A stretch of 16,457 nucleotides of DNA, taken from contig JAITEK010000128.1 in assembly GCA_031282085.1 (NCBI GenBank), forward strand, positions 1-16,457. The letters are read 5' to 3'. The notes below the pieces were generated by a model. It made no database searches and had not been told where the DNA came from. It worked only from the letters and a program-made list of their open reading frames with translations. A program made the position numbers and the translations under genes. Positions 12,615-16,457 of the stretch are shown one piece after another (position 1 is the stretch's first letter; each line of letters opens with the position of its first letter). Origin of the DNA: Coriobacteriales bacterium (lineage in GTDB: Bacteria > Actinomycetota > Coriobacteriia > Coriobacteriales > UBA8131).

Positions 12615-13703
12615 ATGCCCCCATCGGTGTTGAATACGCCACAACAGCAAAGCGAGGAACAGATGCAGAAGGAAGGGAAGCTGATTAGCTTCGCGGTGCC
12701 CTGCTATAACGCTGCGGCCTATATGGATCGCTGCGTCGAGAGCATCCTCAACGGTTCGCGGAACTTTCTTGACCGTATTGAGATAATCATCGTCAACGAC
12801 GGCTCCAACGCCGATGATACCGCTGCCAAGGCCGACGCCTGGCAGGAGCGGTACCCTGCGGTCATCCGGGCCATCCACCAGGAGAATGGCGGACACGGCG
12901 AGGCGGTCAACACGGGCCTCGCGAACGCGACAGGCGCGTACTTCAAGGTTGTCGACGCCGATGACTGGCTGGACGAGGAGGCGCTGACGCTCGCATTGGT
13001 GCGGCTCAAATGGCTTGCGGCGTCCGACCTCGACATGCTCATCACCAACTATGTCTACGAAAAGCTCGACGAAGGCAAACGCACCACCATCCGCTATGCC
13101 GGTGTGCTCCCCGAGGGCCGTATCTTCGGCTGGGACGACGTGGGGACCTTCCAACCGCAGCAGAACCTCCTCATGCACGCGGTCATCTACCGGACCCAGC
13201 TTTTGCGTGACATCAACCTCAAGCTCCCAGCCCACACCTTCTACGTCGATAACATCTTCGTGTATGTGCCGCTGCCCTCGGTCAAGAGCCTGTTCTTCCT
13301 CGACATCGACCTGTACCGTTACTACATCGGGCGGGAGGGCCAGTCCGTTAACGAGGCGACCATGGTCAAGCGCGTCGACCAGCAGCTGCGCGTGACGCGC
13401 ATCATGATAGACGCCTTCCATCTCAGGCACGACGTGGACAACGCCCGCCTGCGGAAGTATCTCATACACTATCTCACGATGATGATGACCGTCTGTAGCA
13501 TATTCCTGCGTCTCTCCGAGCTCCCCGATGCCGAGGAGCAACGGCGCGACATCTGGGCCTACCTCAAGCAGCACGATCCGACGGTCTACCCCAAGATAAG
13601 GGGAGGGATGCTCGGCATCGGGGCGAACCTGCCCGGCCACACCGGCCGCGCCCTCTCACTGACCGGCTACCGCCTGGCCCGCAAGATATTCCGCTTCAAC
13701 TGA
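12615..13703 (+). CDS. glycosyltransferase family 2 protein
   Basis: This is a GT-A fold, inverting-type GT2 enzyme that uses a nucleotide-sugar to modify a cell-surface glycan or glycolipid. Visible motifs are ISFAVPCYNAAAYMDRCVESIL (24-45, opening strand and helix), IIIVNDGS (57-64, nucleotide binding), HQENGGHGEAVNTGLANATG (88-107) and VVDADDWLD (112-120, the DXD-type metal site). The C-terminal end (GHTGRALSLTGYRLARKIFRFN region) resembles that of many Gram-positive GT2 proteins. It is 362 residues with no membrane helix evident. Two starts are possible: ATG 12615 (GGAG at 12604-12607, 7-nt spacing, chosen) and ATG 12663 (GAGGA, 4-nt spacing), which would drop a Gln-rich 16-residue leader. 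The gene stands alone: divergent from pta and convergent with the alpha/beta hydrolase (4-nt gap). Donor and acceptor cannot be read. Confidence 0.9.
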   Translation: MPPSVLNTPQQQSEEQMQKEGKLISFAVPCYNAAAYMDRCVESILNGSRNFLDRIEIIIVNDGSNADDTAAKADAWQERYPAVIRAIHQENGGHGEAVNTGLANATGAYFKVVDADDWLDEEALTLALVRLKWLAASDLDMLITNYVYEKLDEGKRTTIRYAGVLPEGRIFGWDDVGTFQPQQNLLMHAVIYRTQLLRDINLKLPAHTFYVDNIFVYVPLPSVKSLFFLDIDLYRYYIGREGQSVNEATMVKRVDQQLRVTRIMIDAFHLRHDVDNARLRKYLIHYLTMMMTVCSIFLRLSELPDAEEQRRDIWAYLKQHDPTVYPKIRGGMLGIGANLPGHTGRALSLTGYRLARKIFRFN

Positions 13704-13707
13704 TCGT

Positions 13708-14448
13708 TCAGTCGTCTTCCATGAGGAACTCGAGGACGATGCGGCTGAATTCATCGGGCGCGTCCTTCATGACGAAGTGACCCGCTCCTGGGATGACCAC
13801 GCGCCGCGCATTGGGTAGCGAGGCGGCGATAAGCTCGCTGTGCTCGTTTTTGATGACGTCTCGCTCGCCGCTGATAACGAGGGTGGGTATGCTTACCTTC
13901 TCAAGCTGCTGAGGTTCTATGTGAGGATGCTCAAGCATGAGTCGCACCAGATCCCGGTCCTTGCGTTTGCCGCGGGACATCAGATCACGCAGACCGTTGC
14001 CGAGCGCAAGGAGCTGGAGTCCTCTGCGCGTTGTCGCCGTCAGCCCCTCCGGCGAGAGGTTGGCGCCCACGAGTATCATGGCGCAGACGCGCTCCTGGTG
14101 CCTGAGCGCGAACTCAAGAGCGGTGTTGCCCCCATCCGAGAAGCCCAAAAGCAGGAAATTGCCTATCTGGAGCTTGTTGATGAGCGTGAACAGATCCTCG
14201 GCGAACAGTTCGTAGGACAAGGGACGCTCACCCGCTGAGGATTTGCCCTGAGCGCGGCTGTCCGGCGTGATGACGGTGTAGTAGGGGAGCAGCGGCGCGA
14301 TATGCTCGTCGAAGATGTGCATGTCCTCGCCATTGCCATGCAGGCAGATGAGCAGCGGCGCGCCTTCCTCAACACTGGGGTGGACTTCATAATAGAGGGC
14401 TGCGTCGTTATTGCGGATATAGCCGTTTGACCAGGTGATATTTGGCAC
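13708..14448 (-). CDS. alpha/beta hydrolase
   Basis: This is a 246-residue alpha/beta hydrolase fold protein, cytoplasmic, with no signal peptide. The oxyanion region is LICLHGNGED (33-42), the nucleophile elbow GFSDG (S104), and the acid and base are GERDVI (D197) and GAGHFV (H224), so the catalytic triad is complete. Sequence flavour is that of the small esterase/lipase-like hydrolases (HGNGED, then PDSRAQGKS); the substrate is unknown. The start is GTG at 14448, 7 nt after AAGGGAG (14462-14456 on the minus strand). That Shine-Dalgarno overlaps the stop codon of the upstream P1 hydrolase, only 13 nt away, so the pair is almost certainly one coupled transcription unit. Confidence 0.9.
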   Translation of the reverse strand: MPNITWSNGYIRNNDAALYYEVHPSVEEGAPLLICLHGNGEDMHIFDEHIAPLLPYYTVITPDSRAQGKSSAGERPLSYELFAEDLFTLINKLQIGNFLLLGFSDGGNTALEFALRHQERVCAMILVGANLSPEGLTATTRRGLQLLALGNGLRDLMSRGKRKDRDLVRLMLEHPHIEPQQLEKVSIPTLVISGERDVIKNEHSELIAASLPNARRVVIPGAGHFVMKDAPDEFSRIVLEFLMEDD

Positions 14449-14461
14449 TATTCAACTCCCT

Positions 14462-15529
14462 TTAGGCCTGTGCTCTGTTCAGGTCGCTCGCCGCAGGCAG
14501 GCCATAGGCGCCTTGCGCAGATTGTATGGCGCACACAACGGCTGCCTCCATCACGGAGGTCGCCAACGCGCCCAGCAGATCGGGGACAACCCCCGGCAGT
14601 TCTGCCGTTGAGAGCGCGAACAGTGCGTCGCCGTCGAAGCTCGTATGGATCGGGTCTATGGCACGGGCCAGCCCATCATGCGCGCGGTCCGCGACGCGCG
14701 CGGCCTGTGCCTTCGTAAGCGCGCCGTTGGTGAGCACGCAACCGATGGTGGTGTTGGTACCGGCGCCCGGCCCGACTCCAGGAGAGTGCCCCTCGTCACC
14801 GTCTGCCGCTGCCGCGCTCGCCATCGCCAGGGAAAAAGCCTGGTAGGGGTTGAGGATTTCCTGCGGGTTCTGGGGGTCGCGCGTGCCCGCAAGCGCCTGT
14901 CCGGTCCTGCGGTCGTAGACGTTGCCCAGGGCGTTTACGGCAACGACTGCGGTAACAACGAGCTCCTCAAGCTGCGCGCTCGCGATGCCGAAGCCGCCCT
15001 TCATGGCGCAGGTCTCGCCGAGCAACTTGCCCACGCTGGCGCCCGTTCCTGCGCCGATATTCCCCGCAGCCGTGCCCGCGGCCCCGTCTGCCGTCGTGTC
15101 CGCCGCCTCGCAGGCAGCGTATCCAAGCTCGGCATAAGGGCGGATGGCGTCGCCGCCAACACCCAGGTCAAAGATGCAGGCGCTACAGACGATGGGCACC
15201 ACCGCCGGTCCCGCGTTAAAACCGATTCCCCGCTCGGCAAGCCAGCGCATAACGCCTCCGGAGGAGTCGAGCCCAAAGGCGCTGCCACCGCTCAGGACGA
15301 CGGCGTTAGCCCTTTCAACAGAATTGCGGGGGTCGAGCAGGTCGGTCTCCCGCGTGGCAGGGGCGGCTCCGCGCACCGAGACGCCCCCAATGGCGCCCGC
15401 GGCGCAGATGATTGCCGTACACCCTGTGCCGGCAACCTCATCCTGGGCATGTCCGAGCAAAAAGCCTTCGGGGAGTACCGCGTCTGATCCGATCCTGATG
15501 GGGAGAAAGTCTGTGCTGATGTCTGTCAT
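14462..15529 (-). CDS. P1 family (S58) self-processing peptidase/amidase, DmpA/NylC-like
   Basis: S58/P1 proteins are N-terminal-nucleophile hydrolases that cut themselves into two chains. Known members are L-aminopeptidase D-Ala-esterase/amidase DmpA, beta-aminopeptidases and the nylon oligomer hydrolase NylC. The 355 residues match the family. N-terminal features are GHAQDEVAGTGCTAIICAAGA (26-46), SVRGAAPATRETDLLDP and VLSGGSAFGLDSSGGVMRWL (78-97). The predicted cleavage site is N259/T260 in GAGTNTTIGCVLTN, making T260 the nucleophile. LTKAQAARVADRAHDGLARAI then follows, as in the family. The start is ATG 15529, 7 nt after AAGGA; the frame extends upstream to 15616 without family similarity or a ribosome binding site. 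The substrate is not predictable: dipeptides, beta-peptides or amides are all possible. Probably co-transcribed with the downstream alpha/beta hydrolase. Confidence 0.9.
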   Translation of the reverse strand: MTDISTDFLPIRIGSDAVLPEGFLLGHAQDEVAGTGCTAIICAAGAIGGVSVRGAAPATRETDLLDPRNSVERANAVVLSGGSAFGLDSSGGVMRWLAERGIGFNAGPAVVPIVCSACIFDLGVGGDAIRPYAELGYAACEAADTTADGAAGTAAGNIGAGTGASVGKLLGETCAMKGGFGIASAQLEELVVTAVVAVNALGNVYDRRTGQALAGTRDPQNPQEILNPYQAFSLAMASAAAADGDEGHSPGVGPGAGTNTTIGCVLTNGALTKAQAARVADRAHDGLARAIDPIHTSFDGDALFALSTAELPGVVPDLLGALATSVMEAAVVCAIQSAQGAYGLPAASDLNRAQA

Positions 15530-15565
15530 CGAGCCATCCTTTTTTCCGTGCCGTCGTTGTTCACT

Positions 15566-15571
15566 ATGATA
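15566..15571 (-). promoter_or_regulatory. candidate -10 (TATCAT on minus strand) for the P1 hydrolase operon
   Basis: TATCAT on the minus strand, 36 nt before the P1 ATG in the 73-nt gap after the GNAT gene, suggests that the P1/alpha-beta hydrolase pair has its own promoter. No clear -35. Confidence 0.35.
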
Positions 15572-15602
15572 GATTGACGAGAAAGACCGACGCCATCTGC
15601 TG

Positions 15603-16220
15603 TCACAATGCCCCACTCAGCAGGGCGCTCGCTATACTCAGCGCGGTCTCAACCTCGTTCGGACGTAGTTGGGGCAGGCGCACGGGCGATCCGTGGGTCT
15701 CAGGGTCGGCAGCGCCATCAATACGGTAGAGCATCCACAGCACATCGCGCCAGGCGCCCAGCTTGTAGCCGTCCGCCTCGTGGACGGCAAGCTCCCGGAA
15801 GCCAAAATGTTTGTGCAGGGCGACGCTGGCCTCATTCGGCAGCGTGATAACGGCGTAGAGATTGCAAAACCCCTGCGCCTTGAGTATCTGGAAAAGCGCC
15901 GTATACAGTGCGGTCGCGATGCCGCGTCCCTGATGATGAGGGTCGATGTAGACGGAGAGTTCGGCGTTCCAGCGGTACGCCTCGTGAGGCCGCACCCTGT
16001 CGGCGTAGGCAAAGCCAACGACCTCGTTGTCGATGGTGCAGACGAGGTAAGGATAGCGCTTCTCGATGTCGAGCATCTTGAGGCGTATCTCCTCCGCCGT
16101 CGGCAGCGTGGAAACAAAGGTGATAGCCGTGTCGGTGACGTAAGGCGCATAGATGTCCAGTATGGCCTGCGCGTCTGAAGGTTGAGCCATACGAATGGCC
16201 GCAGAAAGTTTCTTAGTCAT
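15603..16220 (-). CDS. GNAT family N-acetyltransferase, phosphinothricin acetyltransferase-like
   Basis: This acetyl-CoA-dependent N-acetyltransferase closely follows the PAT/Bar subfamily layout. IRMAQPSDAQAILDIYAPYV (9-28) is followed by ITFVSTLPTAEEIRLKM, then YPYLVCTIDNEVVGFAYADR. The acetyl-CoA site is ELSVYIDPHHQGRGIATAL (87-105, with QGRGIA as pyrophosphate loop), and LPNEASVALHKHFGF and GYKLGAWRDVLWM complete the fold. At 205 residues it is longer than the usual 165-185 because of a roughly 35-residue C-terminal extension after WMLYRIDG. Natural substrates of this subfamily are usually small amines or amino-acid analogues such as methionine sulfoximine; here unknown. GAGGAG (16235-16230) lies 9 nt before ATG, with a TACAAT promoter element just upstream. 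Confidence 0.9.
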   Translation of the reverse strand: MTKKLSAAIRMAQPSDAQAILDIYAPYVTDTAITFVSTLPTAEEIRLKMLDIEKRYPYLVCTIDNEVVGFAYADRVRPHEAYRWNAELSVYIDPHHQGRGIATALYTALFQILKAQGFCNLYAVITLPNEASVALHKHFGFRELAVHEADGYKLGAWRDVLWMLYRIDGAADPETHGSPVRLPQLRPNEVETALSIASALLSGAL

Positions 16221-16247
16221 ACTCCTGGTCTCCTCACCTGTGTACCC

Positions 16248-16257
16248 CTATTGTACC
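16248..16257 (-). promoter_or_regulatory. candidate promoter -10 (GGTACAATAG) for the GNAT gene
   Basis: On the minus strand GGTACAATAG contains TACAAT (16255-16250), placing a start site near 16243 and a leader of about 23 nt that includes the GAGGAG ribosome binding site. It is identical over 10 nt to the element at 12562-12571. Confidence 0.5.
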
Positions 16258-16327
16258 CGATGCCCCCACGCCGAGGAGTCGTCGTTCGCTTAACGGATTA
16301 CCTTCAACCCGTCTTTCGTGTTAAAGG

Positions 16328-16345
16328 AGCGCAGCGCGACACACG
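16328..16345. repeat. third copy of the AGCGCGACACACG intergenic repeat
   Basis: The core AGCGCGACACACG (16333-16345) is identical to 2721-2733, and the preceding AGCGC also matches if two bases are skipped. It lies 19 nt past the stop of the RNA methyltransferase gene, so all three copies are found close to gene 3' ends. Confidence 0.5.
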
Positions 16346-16364
16346 TGCACGCGACGCATGCGGG

Positions 16365-16457
16365 TCAGCGGACGAGTTTGGTTACGGATTCTATGTGCCA
16401 GGTTTGGGGGAAGAGGTCTACGGGGCTTGTGTGGGCGAGGCGGTAGCCGGCGGCGAG
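16365..16457 (-). CDS. C-terminal end of a TrmA/RlmD-family RNA (uracil-5-)-methyltransferase, 5' part outside window
   Basis: Only the last 30 codons are present, ending in TGA (16367-16365 on the minus strand). The translation contains YRLAHTSPVDLFPQTWHIES followed by VTKLVR. The phrase VDLFPQTxHxE at the extreme C-terminus is characteristic of the TrmA/RlmC/RlmD SAM-dependent RNA m5U methyltransferases, where it follows the catalytic cysteine motif and contains the C-terminal structural histidine and glutamate. Which uridine (23S U747, U1939 or tRNA T54) is targeted cannot be told from this fragment. The downstream GNAT gene starts 144 nt later with its own promoter. Confidence 0.82.
   Translation of the reverse strand, partial: LAAGYRLAHTSPVDLFPQTWHIESVTKLVR

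Noticed and set aside
12448..12642. Upstream extension of pta to 12642
   Set aside because: It would run through the leader hairpin, the divergent promoter region and the glycosyltransferase start; family alignment and the Shine-Dalgarno support 12447.
12558..13640. 360-codon antisense frame opposite the glycosyltransferase
   Set aside because: The GT2 motifs are on the plus strand with a proper ribosome binding site; the antisense translation has no family features.

Overview
This is a GC-rich stretch of bacterial chromosome, densely packed with housekeeping and central-metabolism genes on both strands. Gene content (split pta and ackA, RNase D with an HRDC domain, a YugP-type zinc metallopeptidase, rsmA just downstream of tatD), good AGGAG-type ribosome binding sites and high GC suggest a high-GC Gram-positive, most likely an anaerobic actinobacterium of the Coriobacteriia. 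That assignment is an inference from overall style, not from a marker gene. I saw no rRNA, tRNA, CRISPR array, phage gene or transposase. No gene-free stretch exceeds 300 bases; the longest is 2698-2958.

Layout. 1-2697 (+): a 5'-truncated tatD, a flavodoxin-like FMN reductase with a long acidic tail, and rsmA (ksgA), whose start overlaps the reductase stop by 4 nt. 2959-5159 (+): an HI0933/BaiN-type flavoprotein and a TerC-family membrane protein that starts at TTG. 5156-6079 (-): a diacylglycerol-kinase-family lipid kinase whose stop overlaps the terC stop. 6208-10096 (+): rnd, a YugP-type peptidase, xseA-xseB (exonuclease VII) and a HIT hydrolase. 10155-11345 (+): ackA, facing pta at 11446-12447 (-). 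12615-13703 (+): a GT2 glycosyltransferase. 13708-16457 (-): the C-terminal end of a TrmA/RlmD-type RNA methyltransferase, a PAT-like GNAT acetyltransferase, a P1/S58 (DmpA/NylC-like) self-processing hydrolase and an alpha/beta hydrolase coupled to it.

How the genes work together. pta and ackA make the acetyl-CoA to acetyl-phosphate to acetate/ATP route but are convergent rather than in the usual tandem operon. xseA and xseB encode the two subunits of one nuclease and overlap. rsmA, rnd and the truncated RNA methyltransferase all act on RNA, and tatD and xseAB on nucleic acid turnover. The P1 hydrolase and alpha/beta hydrolase look like one small hydrolytic operon.

The most unusual signal is not a gene. 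A roughly 110-bp GC-rich quasi-palindrome at about 2053-2166 lies inside rsmA and is translated in frame as a Gly/Pro-rich insert between the SAM-binding core and the catalytic NLPY motif. It looks like a REP/MITE-type element absorbed into an essential-type rRNA methyltransferase. Other dispersed repeats sit in the intergenic spaces: copies of AGCGCGACACACG (2721, 16333, with a diverged copy at 11423) and of AAAGATTCCCGCGC (2791, 11386). Nothing here is a clear new multi-gene system.
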